From: Alcaligenaceae bacterium SAGV5
GTDB taxonomy: Bacteria > Pseudomonadota > Gammaproteobacteria > Burkholderiales > Burkholderiaceae_B
NCBI GenBank assembly: GCA_009360345.1
Contig: SPDP01000005.1
Location: 310,001 to 374,000, forward strand
Length of the DNA: 64,000 bases
Direction: 5' to 3'
Shown in pieces: positions 40,630 to 50,105 of this stretch. A program made the position numbers and the translations under genes. The notes beneath the pieces were generated by a model, which was given only the letters and a program-made list of their open reading frames with translations, was not told the DNA's origin and made no database searches. Numbering within the stretch: position 1 is the first letter of the stretch; each line of letters opens with the position of its first letter.

Positions 40630-41778
40630 TCACAGCACGCTTCGGTAGACGGCAGCCGTTTCCGACGCGGTGCGGTCCAGCGAAAATTGTCGCGCGCGCA
40701 GCAGGCCGCGGGCTACGCATTGCTCGCGGGTGCCTGGCGAACGGACCAGGTTCCGCATGGCGGAAGAAATGTCGCCGGCATTCTCGGGGTCCACGAGCAA
40801 TGCGGCATCTCCCGCTACTTCAGGAAGCGAGGCGACATTGGATGTCACGACCGGGGTGCCGCTGGCGAACGCTTCCAGCACGGGCAGGCCGAAGCCTTCG
40901 TGCAAGGAAGGGAAGACCAGGGCTTCGGCTTGGCGGTACAAGGCGCGCATGTCTCCGTCATCGGCCAGGTCGTTCAGCCATATGACCCCTTCGTTACGCA
41001 TGGCCTTGAGGCGAGCGATGGTCGTCTCGCTGCGCCAACCCGGCCGTCCTACGATCAGCAACTGATGTTCACGTCGCAAAGAGACGGGTAGCAGCAGGTA
41101 GGCGTCCAGGATGCGATCGACATTCTTGCGGGGCTGCAGTGTTCCCACGAACAGGAAATGGCGCCCTCGCAGCGACAGCCTCGAGCGGAGCAGGGCGTAG
41201 CGTTCCAGGGTGTCCCCGGCTTCGAACCAGAGGGGATCTATGCCATTGGGCACGACGTGGATTTTTTGCTCGTCGACGCCGAAGTGGGCAACGAGTTCGG
41301 CGACCGCGGCATGTGAGATCGCGATATAGGCGTCGCCGAGCTTCCCGGCTCGCGCCAGCAATCGGTTGCGCAGCCCCCGCAGGCGCGGGGCCGCCCATTC
41401 GGGGTGGCGGAGCGGCGCGGCGTCGTGCAGCGTGATGACGCAGGGGCATTTCGTCCTGAATGCCATATGGTCGGTGCAATGGAAGACATCCACATCCAGT
41501 GCGGCCGGTCGCAGCAAGCCCAGCATCTGCCCAGCGGTCTGGACGCCGTACGAATGCGGCAGGTAGCCGCCGAGTGAGAGCGCTGGCCGGGGCCGGCCGT
41601 CCGGCCAGGCATAGCCGACAGGGCGCCAGCCATGACGGGGCAGACGGCCGATCAGCGCCGCTGTGTACGTCCCGATGCCGTCCTTGTGCGGGCGGAGCGC
41701 GGGTTCGGCCTTGGTCGTTGATACACCCACCACCAGCATGGGCCGGGTACTCGTCGAATGCGAGAGGGGGTCTGTCAT
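40630..41778 (-). CDS. GT4-family glycosyltransferase
   Basis: The start is taken as ATG at 41778 (382 residues); a TTG at 41817 is less likely. The N-terminal domain has HKDGIGTYTAALIGRLPRHG and CTDHMAFRTKCPCVITLHDA. The donor domain shows FLFVGTLQPRKNVDRILDAY, LLIVGRPGWRS, and the E-x7-E motif HEGFGLPVLEAFASGTPVV. It belongs to the mannosyltransferase-like GT4 group. Two isolated converging glycosyltransferases suggest late transfer steps on a surface glycan. Confidence 0.88.
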   Translation of the reverse strand: MTDPLSHSTSTRPMLVVGVSTTKAEPALRPHKDGIGTYTAALIGRLPRHGWRPVGYAWPDGRPRPALSLGGYLPHSYGVQTAGQMLGLLRPAALDVDVFHCTDHMAFRTKCPCVITLHDAAPLRHPEWAAPRLRGLRNRLLARAGKLGDAYIAISHAAVAELVAHFGVDEQKIHVVPNGIDPLWFEAGDTLERYALLRSRLSLRGRHFLFVGTLQPRKNVDRILDAYLLLPVSLRREHQLLIVGRPGWRSETTIARLKAMRNEGVIWLNDLADDGDMRALYRQAEALVFPSLHEGFGLPVLEAFASGTPVVTSNVASLPEVAGDAALLVDPENAGDISSAMRNLVRSPGTREQCVARGLLRARQFSLDRTASETAAVYRSVL

Positions 41779-41869
41779 GCGGTGTGACTCTGAAGCGCCA
41801 TGGCGCAGTATAGACAAGGCTCAGGTACGAACATTGCTGGAGCGTCCCGCGGACAACCAGGAGGCCGCC

Positions 41870-42088
41870 ATGCCAACCGACCCCAAGCGCGGGCAGCAGC
41901 CGGGTTCGCCCGGGCGCCGTCCGTCCGTGCCCGCCGGCCTGCCCCGGGCCGCGGTGGACGAGACCGGCAACGAAGACCCCGGCGCCGAGTTGACCGAGTT
42001 GCCGCCGTGCGAAGCGCCGACGCCGGCGGGCCCGGGTGGGCCGGCGCCGGTCAGGGCGCGGAGGGGGCGTCGGGCAGCCACAAGGTGA
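41870..42088 (+). CDS. Small proline-rich hypothetical protein
   Basis: A 72-residue frame with a strong AGGAGG box 6 bases before ATG. The product begins MPTDPKRGQQPGSPGRRPSV and has ELTELPPCEAP in the middle, then a Gly/Pro stretch and a basic tail. It appears disordered, with no hydrophobic segment. Its 3' end overlaps the 3' end of the histidine kinase by 38 bases. I do not recognise it; the ribosome site is the main support. Confidence 0.5.
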   Translation: MPTDPKRGQQPGSPGRRPSVPAGLPRAAVDETGNEDPGAELTELPPCEAPTPAGPGGPAPVRARRGRRAATR

Positions 42089-43157
42089 AGGTGGTGCCCG
42101 ATTCGGCCGATGTGACGGCGAGCGTGCCCTGGTGGGCCACCGCGATCTGCCGGGCGATGTAGAGGCCCAGCCCCAGGCCGGTCTGGCGCCGCTCGGTGCC
42201 AGGCCGCGGTCCGCGCATCAGCGGATCGAAGATCTGGTGCCGCATGTGGGCCGGGATGGCGGGGCCGTCGTTGTGGACCTCGGCGATGACGCCGTCCTCG
42301 GCCCGGCGCACGCGCAGCGCGACCGGCCGGGCGGGGTGGCCGTGCTGGACCGCGTTGTCCAGGAGATTGGCCAGCAGTTGGGCGAGGCGGTTGGGGTCCC
42401 AGTGGCCGGCAAGGGGCCCCTGGCATTCCAGCAGGAAGGTCCGTTCCGGATGCGCGGCCCGGATTTCGTCCAGGGCGCGCGCGCAGACGTCCGCGAGGTC
42501 GGCGCGCGACCGCGCCAGCGGGAGCGGACTGCCCAGGCGGGTGCGGGTGAAGTCCAGCAGGTCGTCGATCATGCGCTGCATGCGCGAGCCGCTGTGTCCG
42601 ATCCGCGCGGCGGCCTGCAGGCAGCGGTCGGGAAGCCCCTCGTTGTGCAGCAGCGCCTGCGCCGACATGGCGATGGCGCCAAGCGGCGTCCGGAGATCAT
42701 GGGCAAGGATGCCGACGAACAGGTCGCGGGCCCGCTCCAGGCCGGCCGAATAGCGGGAGATCGACTCCTTGAGCGCCTGGTCCAGCGCCTGGTTGAAGCG
42801 GACCAGGTCTTTGCTGGCATCCGGTCCGATGTCGTCGGTTTCCCGCGTCCAGCGTTCCAGTATGTTGATGCGTAGTGCGCAGTATTCGGACACCACCTCG
42901 GCCAGGGTGAAGCCGGCCCGCAACCGGTTGCGGGCATGGGCGCGCGCCTGGCGCGTCGCGCCCGGCTTCTGCCCGGCGCTGTCTTCCGCGGGCGGCGTGC
43001 GCAGGTCCGCGGCGAGCTGGCGCAGCAGCGAACGGGTCGAGGTCTGCAAGGCATGCCCGGACACGGCCGACCGCCGCAGGTCCAGTTGCTGCGCGAACCG
43101 GCGCCAATCGCCCAGAAGCTCGTCCAGGTTCGCGTCGATGAAGTCGGCCAATCTCAT
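42051..43157 (-). CDS. Soluble sensor histidine kinase
   Basis: A 368-residue kinase; ATG at 43157 follows GGGAGAGG. The N-terminal ~150 residues (MRLADFIDANLDELLGDWRR and AGFTLAEVVSEYCALRINIL) form an RsbR/RsbT-co-antagonist-like helical sensor domain with no membrane segments. The HisKA site is FVGILAHDLRTPLGAI, the ATPase N-box QLLANLLDNAVQHG, the G1 box HNDGPAIP and the G2 box TGLGLGLYIARQI. No response regulator lies next to it, so its partner is elsewhere. It is divergent from the chemoreceptor gene. Confidence 0.9.
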   Translation of the reverse strand: MRLADFIDANLDELLGDWRRFAQQLDLRRSAVSGHALQTSTRSLLRQLAADLRTPPAEDSAGQKPGATRQARAHARNRLRAGFTLAEVVSEYCALRINILERWTRETDDIGPDASKDLVRFNQALDQALKESISRYSAGLERARDLFVGILAHDLRTPLGAIAMSAQALLHNEGLPDRCLQAAARIGHSGSRMQRMIDDLLDFTRTRLGSPLPLARSRADLADVCARALDEIRAAHPERTFLLECQGPLAGHWDPNRLAQLLANLLDNAVQHGHPARPVALRVRRAEDGVIAEVHNDGPAIPAHMRHQIFDPLMRGPRPGTERRQTGLGLGLYIARQIAVAHQGTLAVTSAESGTTFTLWLPDAPSAP

Positions 43158-43391
43158 AGCCTCTCCCGGCATATGCCATGCGTGGAGGTCGCGCTGTCCG
43201 GCGGGCGCCGGCACGCTTCGCCGGCGAATTGTAGATCCTGGGCAGGCAGGGGGCGCCGGCCTGTAACACTCCAGCAAAAAATGCTCAATTCCCCGCCATC
43301 GCTGCCGTAAATGCTGACACGCCCGCCACGCGAAGAGAACGTGTGCGCACGAAACGACCGGCACGAGCCGGCAACAACGTTGGGGTAAAGA

Positions 43392-45425
43392 ATGGCTGTG
43401 TCTCTCGGCTTGGGTCAGCGCTCTCTGGCCAAACAGGTACTGGTGCTGGCTCTCTCCGTCAGCGCCGTCGTCTCGCTGGTGACCGCCGTCGTCGTGGCCT
43501 GGCAAGGCTTGAAGGCAGGCAAGGAAGGCGTCGAGCGCGAGATGATGGACGCGCTCGGGTCGGTCAACTCCAGCCTCGGGTCCTCGTTCGAGTCGTCGCG
43601 GGTGCGGGTCGAGCGCCAGTTGCTGGTGTTCCAGCGCATGCTGGGCGAGCTGCCGTCTCCGGACGGCACGCTCACGGAAACCGGGGCCGCCGGCGAGGTG
43701 ATGACGGTGCGGGCGGGCGAAAACGTGCTCAACGGCAATTCCGCCATCCTGCAACGCATGCGCAGCTATACCGGTGCCGAGCCCGAGCTCGTGGTACGCC
43801 ACAACAACCGGTGGATCCGGGCCGCGACCTTGCTGCGCGGAGCCGACGGTTCGCCGCTGACCGGCCAGCCCGTACCGGCCGACGATTTCGTCGCGACCAC
43901 CATGGATTCGCAGCAGGCGGCGACCAATATCGTCTATCGCAACAAGCGGTGGTATGCGCTGCACGTGCGGCCGCTCAAGGACGACAACGGCAAGATCTTC
44001 GGCGGCCTCGCCCTCCAGGTGGACATGTCGGACGACGTCGCCAGCGCGCTCGATTTCATCGAGAGGACGAAGGTGGCCGGCCACGGTTCCATGTTCGCGA
44101 TGACGCCATCCGTTAACGGTACCTCGGAGTTCCTGGTCCATCCCCTCTACAAGAGCAAGACCGTGGAGGAGGTTCCCGAAGCCGATCGGCCCTTCTTCCG
44201 CGACCTGGTGGAGCATGGACTGGGCTCCCTGGAGGCCCGGCTCTCCACCGACGATTCCGAGATGCTGGTCTCGTACCAGACCGTGCCCAACTGGGGCTGG
44301 ACACTGGTGGCGGCAGGGCCGAAAGCCGAGTTCATGGCGGTGCAGTACAGGCAGCTTGCGCTGATCGTCGGACTGCTGGTGGCGGGCGGCCTCGTGACCG
44401 GTCTCCTGATCTACTACCAGATGTCTACCGCGCTGCGGCCGGTGCGCGACGTGGTCGAGGGCATCGCGCGGCTGGGCGACGGCGACCTGACGCGTGACGT
44501 GCCGGCGGGTCCGCGCGGTTCGCGCAACGAGATCCATATCATGGCCGATCGCATCAACGCCACGCGTGCCCGCATCGCCCATCTTGCCCAGCAGATGAAC
44601 GCCACCGGGTCGCAGGTCGCCACGGCCACGACCCAGACGCTGCAGGCGCTGCACCAGATCGGCAAGGGCACCGAGGTGCAGTCCGAGGCGGCCAGCGGCG
44701 TCGCGGCCGCGGTCGAGCAACTGACCGTCTCCATTTCGCAGATCGCCGACAACACCCGCGAGGCCAACGGCTTCTCCCGCACGTCCAGCACCGCGGCCGA
44801 GGAAGGCGCGGTGGTCGTGACCCAGACGGTGTCCGAGATCGAGAAAATGGCCAGCCAGGTCGCCAGTTCGGCCGAGGTGGTGCAAGAGCTGGAAGCCTCG
44901 TCGCGCCAGATTTCAGCGGTGGTCAAGACCATCCAGGAGATCGCCGAGCAGACCAACCTGCTGGCGCTGAACGCCGCCATCGAGGCGGCTCGCGCCGGCG
45001 AAGAGGGCCGCGGCTTCTCGGTGGTCGCGGACGAGGTCCGCGGCCTGGCCGAGCGCACGAAATCCTCGACCTCGCAGATCGCCGCGGTCATCGCCGCGGT
45101 GCAAAAGCAGACCTCGGTCGCCGCCGACGCCATGCGTCAGGTGAATGCCGACATGCAGCGTTCCGCCGAAGGCGCCCGCCAGGCCGGCGATGTGCTGGTC
45201 CGCATCCGCGAGGCGGCCGGCCGCACGGCCGAAGTCATCGCCGACATCTCGAACGCGGCCATGGAGCAGAAGGCGGCGTCCGAGCAGATCGCCAGCCGCG
45301 TGGAGCAGATCGCCCAGTATTCCGAAGAATCGGCGGCGGCGGTGCAGCAGTCGGTCGCGTCGGCCGAGTCGCTGCAGAACCAGGCGCAAGTCCTGGACGA
45401 GACCATCCGCACGCTGCGGACGTGA
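43392..45425 (+). CDS. Methyl-accepting chemotaxis protein with double-Cache-type sensor
   Basis: A 677-residue chemoreceptor. TM1 spans residues ~15-37 (KQVLVLALSVSAVVSLVTAV). The periplasmic region to ~315 looks like a Cache_3-Cache_2 domain (WYALHVRPLKDDNGKIFGGL, YKSKTVEEVP and NWGWTLVAAGP). TM2 is at ~322-345, followed by HAMP and the signalling tip EIAEQTNLLALNAAIEAARA GEEGRGF. The C-terminus ends DETIRTLRT without a CheR-binding pentapeptide. Ligand unknown; Cache_3-Cache_2 receptors often bind carboxylates. Confidence 0.93.
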   Translation: MAVSLGLGQRSLAKQVLVLALSVSAVVSLVTAVVVAWQGLKAGKEGVEREMMDALGSVNSSLGSSFESSRVRVERQLLVFQRMLGELPSPDGTLTETGAAGEVMTVRAGENVLNGNSAILQRMRSYTGAEPELVVRHNNRWIRAATLLRGADGSPLTGQPVPADDFVATTMDSQQAATNIVYRNKRWYALHVRPLKDDNGKIFGGLALQVDMSDDVASALDFIERTKVAGHGSMFAMTPSVNGTSEFLVHPLYKSKTVEEVPEADRPFFRDLVEHGLGSLEARLSTDDSEMLVSYQTVPNWGWTLVAAGPKAEFMAVQYRQLALIVGLLVAGGLVTGLLIYYQMSTALRPVRDVVEGIARLGDGDLTRDVPAGPRGSRNEIHIMADRINATRARIAHLAQQMNATGSQVATATTQTLQALHQIGKGTEVQSEAASGVAAAVEQLTVSISQIADNTREANGFSRTSSTAAEEGAVVVTQTVSEIEKMASQVASSAEVVQELEASSRQISAVVKTIQEIAEQTNLLALNAAIEAARAGEEGRGFSVVADEVRGLAERTKSSTSQIAAVIAAVQKQTSVAADAMRQVNADMQRSAEGARQAGDVLVRIREAAGRTAEVIADISNAAMEQKAASEQIASRVEQIAQYSEESAAAVQQSVASAESLQNQAQVLDETIRTLRT

Positions 45426-45500
45426 AGGGGAGCCCCCCCTACGCGCTGACGCGCGCCCCCCAGGGGGCGAAACCGGCGGACTGGCGGAGCCAGATCCGCG
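45426..45500 (-). repeat. Class A palindromic repeat, copy 3
   Basis: Directly downstream of the chemoreceptor stop and in the opposite orientation to copy 4. On the minus strand it reads CCCCCTGGGGGGCGCGCG, TCAGCGCGTAGGGGGG, preceded by the GGCTCCGCC hairpin. Confidence 0.8.
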
Positions 45501-45605
45501 GTTTCCTGGGTCTAGGGAAACTGTCTTGGCCTGAAACACGGTTGCTACCGCTGGCAGCCAGCGATAGCACCGGTGCTACAACTTAAGAAGCGTGTACTAG
45601 ACCCA
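45501..45605. other. Spacer between inverted class A repeats
   Basis: No gene. It contains its own imperfect inverted repeat (GTTGCTACCGCTGGCAGCC / GGTGCTATCGCTGGC on the opposite strand, 45541-45578), similar to sequence at 27370-27400. Confidence 0.5.
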
Positions 45606-45683
45606 GGATGCGGTGGATCCGGCTCCGCCGGTCCACCCGCATCGCCCCCTTGAGGGGGCGCCCGAAGGGCGTAGGGGGTGGGC
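45606..45683 (+). repeat. Class A palindromic repeat, copy 4
   Basis: GGATCCGGCTCCGCCGG hairpin, GGTCCACCCGCATCGCCCC, CCCCTTGAGGGGG hairpin and GCCCGAAGGGCGTAGGGGG. It ends 43 bases before the antiporter start and nearly matches copy 1. Confidence 0.85.
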
Positions 45684-45726
45684 TACACTCCACAGGCACC
45701 TTGCCAGTCTAAGACGCCCACCAGCA

Positions 45727-47004
45727 ATGACTCTTGCCTCCGTCAGCGCGATCGAGTTGATCGCCACCGTCCTGTTCGCGATTGCGATCGTCCACACGTT
45801 CTCGGTGCCCGCCTTCGCCGCGTTGGCGCACAAGGGCGGGCGGCACGCCGGGCTCTGGCACATGCTGTCCGAGGTCGAGGCCGTGTTCGGGTTCTGGGCC
45901 TTCGTGCTGCTGGTGGCCATGGCCGGCCTGTCGGGCGCGGGGGCGGCCGTCGAATACATGGACACGCGCAATTTCACCGAGCCGCTGTTCGTGTTCGCCA
46001 TCATGGTCATCGCCGCCAGCCGGCCGATCCTGAACCTGGTCACGCAACTGGTGGGGGCCATTGCCGCGCTGGTGCCGGGCAGCCGGTCGGTCGCGGTCTA
46101 TTTCCTGACCTTGTCGGTGGTGCCGCTGCTGGGGTCGTTCATCACCGAGCCGGCGGCCATGACGTTGGCCGCGGTCATGCTGCGCGACACCAGTTTCCAT
46201 CGCATCGAGAACACCCGCTTCAAGTATTTCACCCTGGGCGCGCTGTTCGTCAATGTTTCGATCGGCGGGGTCCTGACTTCGTATGCGGCGCCGCCGGTGC
46301 TGATGGTGGCGTCCACCTTCGGTTGGGACTCGGCCTACATGTTGGCCCATTTCGGCTGGCGCGCGGCGTGCGCGGTGGTCCTGAACGCCCTGATCGTGAC
46401 GCTCTGCTTCCACCGCCTGATCCGGGCCTCGGCGCCCGCCGCGGCGGGGGAGGCGGGCGAGGAGCGCCGGGTGCCCGTGAGCGTCACGGCCGTGCACCTC
46501 GTCTTCCTGGCGGCCGTCGTGCTGTTCGCGCACCATCCCGCGGTGTTCGTGGGCCTGTTCCTGCTGTTCATCGGCTATACCGAGGCCTACCGGAAGTACC
46601 AGCGTCCGCTGATGATCAAGGAGGGCCTGATGGTGGGTTTCTTCCTGGCCGGGCTGGTGGTGCTGGGCGGCTTGCAGAAATGGTGGCTGCAGGACCTGTT
46701 GGCCGACATGTCGCCGCTGGTGCTGTACTGGGGCGCGACCGCGCTGACCGCCGTGACCGACAACGCGGCGCTGACCTACCTGGGATCGCTGGTGGACGGG
46801 ACCTCCGAGGCCTGGCGCACCATGCTGGTGGCGGGAGCCGTTACCGGGGGGGGATTGACCGTGATTGCCAACGCGCCCAATCCGGCCGGTTTCGCGGTCC
46901 TGAAGGGGTCTTTCCCGGGCGGAACCATCACGCCGGTCGCGCTGCTGCTGGGCGCCGCGCTGCCCACGGCCATCGCCGCGGCCTTCTTCCTGCTGCCGGT
47001 CTAG
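45727..47004 (+). CDS. Putative Na+/H+ antiporter (PF07399-like)
   Basis: A 425-residue membrane protein with about 11-12 helices. It shows TRNFTEPLFVFAIMVIAASR, LGSFITEPAAMTLAAVML, KYFTLGALFVNVSIGGVLTS and, in the second half, WGATALTAVTDNAALTYLGS and NAPNPAGFAVLKGSF. The repeated ITEPAA and DNAALT segments resemble the ion-transporter (NhaD/ArsB-like) superfamily, with acidic residues in broken helices. ATG at 45727 was chosen because upstream sequence is the class A repeat. Sodium/proton exchange is the family's assigned, not well proven, function. Confidence 0.85.
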   Translation: MTLASVSAIELIATVLFAIAIVHTFSVPAFAALAHKGGRHAGLWHMLSEVEAVFGFWAFVLLVAMAGLSGAGAAVEYMDTRNFTEPLFVFAIMVIAASRPILNLVTQLVGAIAALVPGSRSVAVYFLTLSVVPLLGSFITEPAAMTLAAVMLRDTSFHRIENTRFKYFTLGALFVNVSIGGVLTSYAAPPVLMVASTFGWDSAYMLAHFGWRAACAVVLNALIVTLCFHRLIRASAPAAAGEAGEERRVPVSVTAVHLVFLAAVVLFAHHPAVFVGLFLLFIGYTEAYRKYQRPLMIKEGLMVGFFLAGLVVLGGLQKWWLQDLLADMSPLVLYWGATALTAVTDNAALTYLGSLVDGTSEAWRTMLVAGAVTGGGLTVIANAPNPAGFAVLKGSFPGGTITPVALLLGAALPTAIAAAFFLLPV

Positions 47005-47170
47005 GAGGGCGGGGAATTTCCCGCCGGCGCTGTTTTTCCTCCTCGTCGCGCTAAATACCTAAAAAGTCGCTAAAATTCAAGGCTTTGATCAATTTCCCGA
47101 AGCTCGGCCCCGCGGTCCAGACGGCCGTGGCCGGACTTCGGTGCCAAGGTATGCCTGAGGAGTCTTGGCG

Positions 47171-47521
47171 ATGCCTATCTACGCCTACAAGTGCAGTGCC
47201 TGCGGACACCAGCAGGATGTGTTGCAGAAGCTGTCCGATGCCCCGTTGACCGATTGCCCCGCATGCGGGCAGGCTGCGTTTTCCAAGCAATTGACCGCGG
47301 CCGGTTTCCAGCTCAAGGGCTCGGGCTGGTACGTGACCGATTTCCGCAATAACAGCGGTGGCAAGTCCGCGGGCTCGACCGCGTCGTCGTCCGATTCGTC
47401 CACGGAGGGCGCTTCGGCCGCCGCGAGCAGTCCGCCCGCGGCGCAAGCTTCGTCCGGTTCGGACTCGGGGGCGGCTGCGTCACCGGCCGCGCCCGCGACG
47501 AGCACGCCGGCCTCGACCTGA
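47171..47521 (+). CDS. FmdB-type zinc-ribbon regulatory protein
   Basis: A 116-residue protein; ATG at 47171 follows TGAGGAG. The first 45 residues form the FmdB zinc ribbon (MPIYAYKCSACGHQQDVLQK and DCPACGQAAFSKQ), with two CxxC pairs. The remainder is a low-complexity Ser/Ala/Pro tail. The family is common upstream of DUF502 and aspS in beta-proteobacteria; its function is unknown. Confidence 0.9.
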   Translation: MPIYAYKCSACGHQQDVLQKLSDAPLTDCPACGQAAFSKQLTAAGFQLKGSGWYVTDFRNNSGGKSAGSTASSSDSSTEGASAAASSPPAAQASSGSDSGAAASPAAPATSTPAST

Positions 47522-47570
47522 CCCGGGCGCGGCGCCAGGGGCGCCGCCCGCCCCTCCTATTGGAACCTTC

Positions 47571-48170
47571 GTGTTCAAACGCTACTTCGTCACCGGATTG
47601 CTGATCTGGGTCCCGCTGGTCATCACCGTGTGGGTCCTGGGGCTGGTCGTGTCGACGCTCGAGGCCGTCGTGCCGTCGGTGCTCACGTCCGAGTCGCTGT
47701 TCGGCACCCACATCCCCGGGTTCGGCCTGGCGGTGGTGATCCTGGTGGTGTTGCTCACCGGAATGGGCGCGGCCAACCTGCTCGGGCGCAAGCTGCTCGA
47801 GGTCTGGGAGGGCCTGCTGGGCCGCATTCCGCTGGTGCGTTCCATCTATAACTCGGTCAAGCAGGTCAGCGACACGGTGCTGGCGCCCAACGGCCAGGCG
47901 TTCCGCAAGGCGGTGCTGGTGCAGTACCCCCGCGAGGGCTCATGGACGCTGGCCTTCCTGACCGGGACGCCCGGCGGCGAAGTCGCCGAACACCTGCCGG
48001 CCGATTGCGTGAGCGTTTACGTGCCGACGACGCCGAATCCGACGTCGGGCTTCTTTTTGATGGTGCCGCGCGCCGATATCGTCGAGCTCGGCATGTCTGT
48101 GGATGCGGCCTTGAAGTACATCGTATCGATGGGGGTGGTGGCGCCGGGTTCTCCGGCGCGGGGCAATTGA
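47571..48170 (+). CDS. DUF502 family membrane protein
   Basis: A 199-residue protein with GTG start at 47571. Two membrane helices (TGLLIWVPLVITVWVLGLVV and GFGLAVVILVVLLTGMGAAN) are followed by the DUF502 signature VRSIYNSVKQVSDTVLAPNG, FLTGTPGG, VSVYVPTTPNPTSGFFLMVP and SVDAALKYIVSMGVV. Function unknown. It lies 49 bases after fmdB and 76 bases before aspS, and the three are probably one operon. Confidence 0.93.
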   Translation: MFKRYFVTGLLIWVPLVITVWVLGLVVSTLEAVVPSVLTSESLFGTHIPGFGLAVVILVVLLTGMGAANLLGRKLLEVWEGLLGRIPLVRSIYNSVKQVSDTVLAPNGQAFRKAVLVQYPREGSWTLAFLTGTPGGEVAEHLPADCVSVYVPTTPNPTSGFFLMVPRADIVELGMSVDAALKYIVSMGVVAPGSPARGN

Positions 48171-48246
48171 CGTCCCCAAGGACGTCCGGCGCGCGTGCGC
48201 GCGGCCCGGCCCTGCATCGATACACACCAATTTAGACGGAGATTCC

Positions 48247-50046
48247 ATGCGTACCTGCTATACCGGCCAGGTCTCGACCGAGCACCTGGGACAAACCGTG
48301 ACCCTGTTTGGCTGGGTGCACCGTCGCCGCGATCATGGCGGCGTCATCTTCATCGACCTGCGCGACCGCGAAGGCCTGGCCCAGGTCGTCTGCGACCCCG
48401 ATCGCGCCGACACCTTCCAGATCGCCGAGCGCCTGCGCAACGAATTCTGCGTGAGCGTGACCGGCCTGGTGCGCAAGCGCCCCGAGGGCACGACCAATCC
48501 CGCCCTGAAGTCGGGCGAGATCGAAGTGCTGGCCCACGACATCGAGATCCTGAACGCGTCGGTGACCCCGCCGTTCCAGCTCGACGACGAGAACCTGTCG
48601 GAAACCACCCGCCTGACGCACCGCGTGCTGGACCTGCGCCGCCCGCAGATGCAGCAGAACCTGATGCTGCGCTATCGCGTGGCGATTGAGTCGCGCAAGT
48701 ACCTGGACGGCCTGGGCTTCATCGACATCGAAACGCCCATGCTCACCAAGAGCACGCCCGAAGGCGCGCGCGACTACCTGGTGCCCTCGCGCGTCAACCC
48801 TGGCCATTTCTTCGCGCTGCCGCAGTCGCCGCAGTTGTTCAAGCAACTGCTGATGGTGTCGGGCTTCGATCGCTACTACCAGATCGTCAAGTGTTTCCGC
48901 GACGAGGACCTGCGCGCCGACCGCCAGCCCGAGTTCACGCAGATCGACTGCGAGACCTCGTTCCTGAACGAACAGGAAATCCGCGACATCTTCGAGAACA
49001 TGATCCGTCACGTGTTCAAGGAAGTGAAGGGCGTCGAGCTGGCCAACCCGTTCCCGGTCATGCCGTGGAGCGAAGCCATGGGCCGCTTCGGTTCCGACAA
49101 GCCGGACCTGCGCGTCCAGCTCGAGTTCACCGACCTGACCGACGTCATGAAGGACGTCGACTTCAAGGTCTTCGCCAGCGCGGCCAACAGCGCCGGCGGC
49201 CGCGTCGTGGCACTGCGCGTGCCGGGCGGGGCGGAACTCAGCCGCAGCGAGATCGACGCCTACACTCAGTTCGTCGGCATCTACGGTGCCCGCGGCCTGG
49301 CCTGGATCAAGGTCAACGAGCTGGCCAAGGGCCGCGAGGGCCTGCAGTCGCCCATCGTCAAGAACATCCATGACGCGGCCCTGCAGGAACTGCTGAACCG
49401 CAGCGGCGCCCGGGACGGCGACATCCTGTTCTTCGGCGCCGACAAGGCCGGCATCGTCAACGACTCGATCGGCGCGTTGCGCGTCAAGATCGGCCACAGC
49501 GAGTTCGGCCGCAAGCAGGGCCTGCTCAAAGGCGACTGGAAGCCGCTGTGGGTGGTCGACTTCCCCATGTTCGAGTACAACGAGGAAGAGCAGCGCTATA
49601 CCGCCGCCCACCATCCCTTCACTTCGCCCAAGGACGGCCACGAGGACTTGCTGGAAACCGATCCCGGCGCCTGCTTGGCCAAGGCCTACGACATGGTGCT
49701 GAACGGCTGGGAAATCGGCGGCGGCTCGGTCCGTATCCATCGCGAGGAAGTGCAGAGCAAGGTGTTCCGCGCGCTGAAGATCGATGCGGAGGAAGCCCAG
49801 GTCAAGTTCGGCTTCCTGCTGGACGCGCTGCAATACGGCGCGCCGCCGCATGGCGGCATCGCTTTCGGCCTGGACCGCATCGTCACGATGATGGCCGGCG
49901 CCGAGTCCATCCGCGACGTGATCGCCTTCCCCAAGACCCAGCGGGCCCAGTGCCTGCTGACGGGCGCGCCGTCGGAAGTGGACGAGAAGCAACTGCGCGA
50001 GCTGCACGTGCGCCTGCGCGCCGCCGAGGTCAAGACGGCGCAGTAA
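48247..50046 (+). CDS. aspS: Aspartyl-tRNA synthetase
   Basis: A 599-residue bacterial-type class IIb AspRS. The anticodon-binding OB-fold covers residues ~1-105 (GWVHRRRDHGGVIFIDLRDR). Motif 2 is FRDEDLRADRQPEFTQID, the bacterial insertion GAD domain occupies ~290-410, and motif 3 is GIAFGLDRIVTMMAG. It charges tRNA-Asp; whether it also charges tRNA-Asn cannot be read from the window. A good terminator follows at 50076. Confidence 0.98.
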   Translation: MRTCYTGQVSTEHLGQTVTLFGWVHRRRDHGGVIFIDLRDREGLAQVVCDPDRADTFQIAERLRNEFCVSVTGLVRKRPEGTTNPALKSGEIEVLAHDIEILNASVTPPFQLDDENLSETTRLTHRVLDLRRPQMQQNLMLRYRVAIESRKYLDGLGFIDIETPMLTKSTPEGARDYLVPSRVNPGHFFALPQSPQLFKQLLMVSGFDRYYQIVKCFRDEDLRADRQPEFTQIDCETSFLNEQEIRDIFENMIRHVFKEVKGVELANPFPVMPWSEAMGRFGSDKPDLRVQLEFTDLTDVMKDVDFKVFASAANSAGGRVVALRVPGGAELSRSEIDAYTQFVGIYGARGLAWIKVNELAKGREGLQSPIVKNIHDAALQELLNRSGARDGDILFFGADKAGIVNDSIGALRVKIGHSEFGRKQGLLKGDWKPLWVVDFPMFEYNEEEQRYTAAHHPFTSPKDGHEDLLETDPGACLAKAYDMVLNGWEIGGGSVRIHREEVQSKVFRALKIDAEEAQVKFGFLLDALQYGAPPHGGIAFGLDRIVTMMAGAESIRDVIAFPKTQRAQCLLTGAPSEVDEKQLRELHVRLRAAEVKTAQ

Positions 50047-50075
50047 GCGACCGGCTTCGCCACGCGGCCATCCGG

Positions 50076-50105
50076 GCCCCGCTTCGCAAGAGGCGGGGCT
50101 TTTTT
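50076..50105 (+). terminator. Rho-independent terminator of aspS
   Basis: GCCCCGC and GCGGGGC pair around a short loop and are followed by six Ts, 30 bases after the aspS stop. Confidence 0.92.

Noticed and set aside
43158..44885. Upstream extension of the histidine kinase frame to 944 residues
   Set aside because: The extension is antisense to the chemoreceptor; the ATG at 43157 has a ribosome site and starts the natural kinase length.
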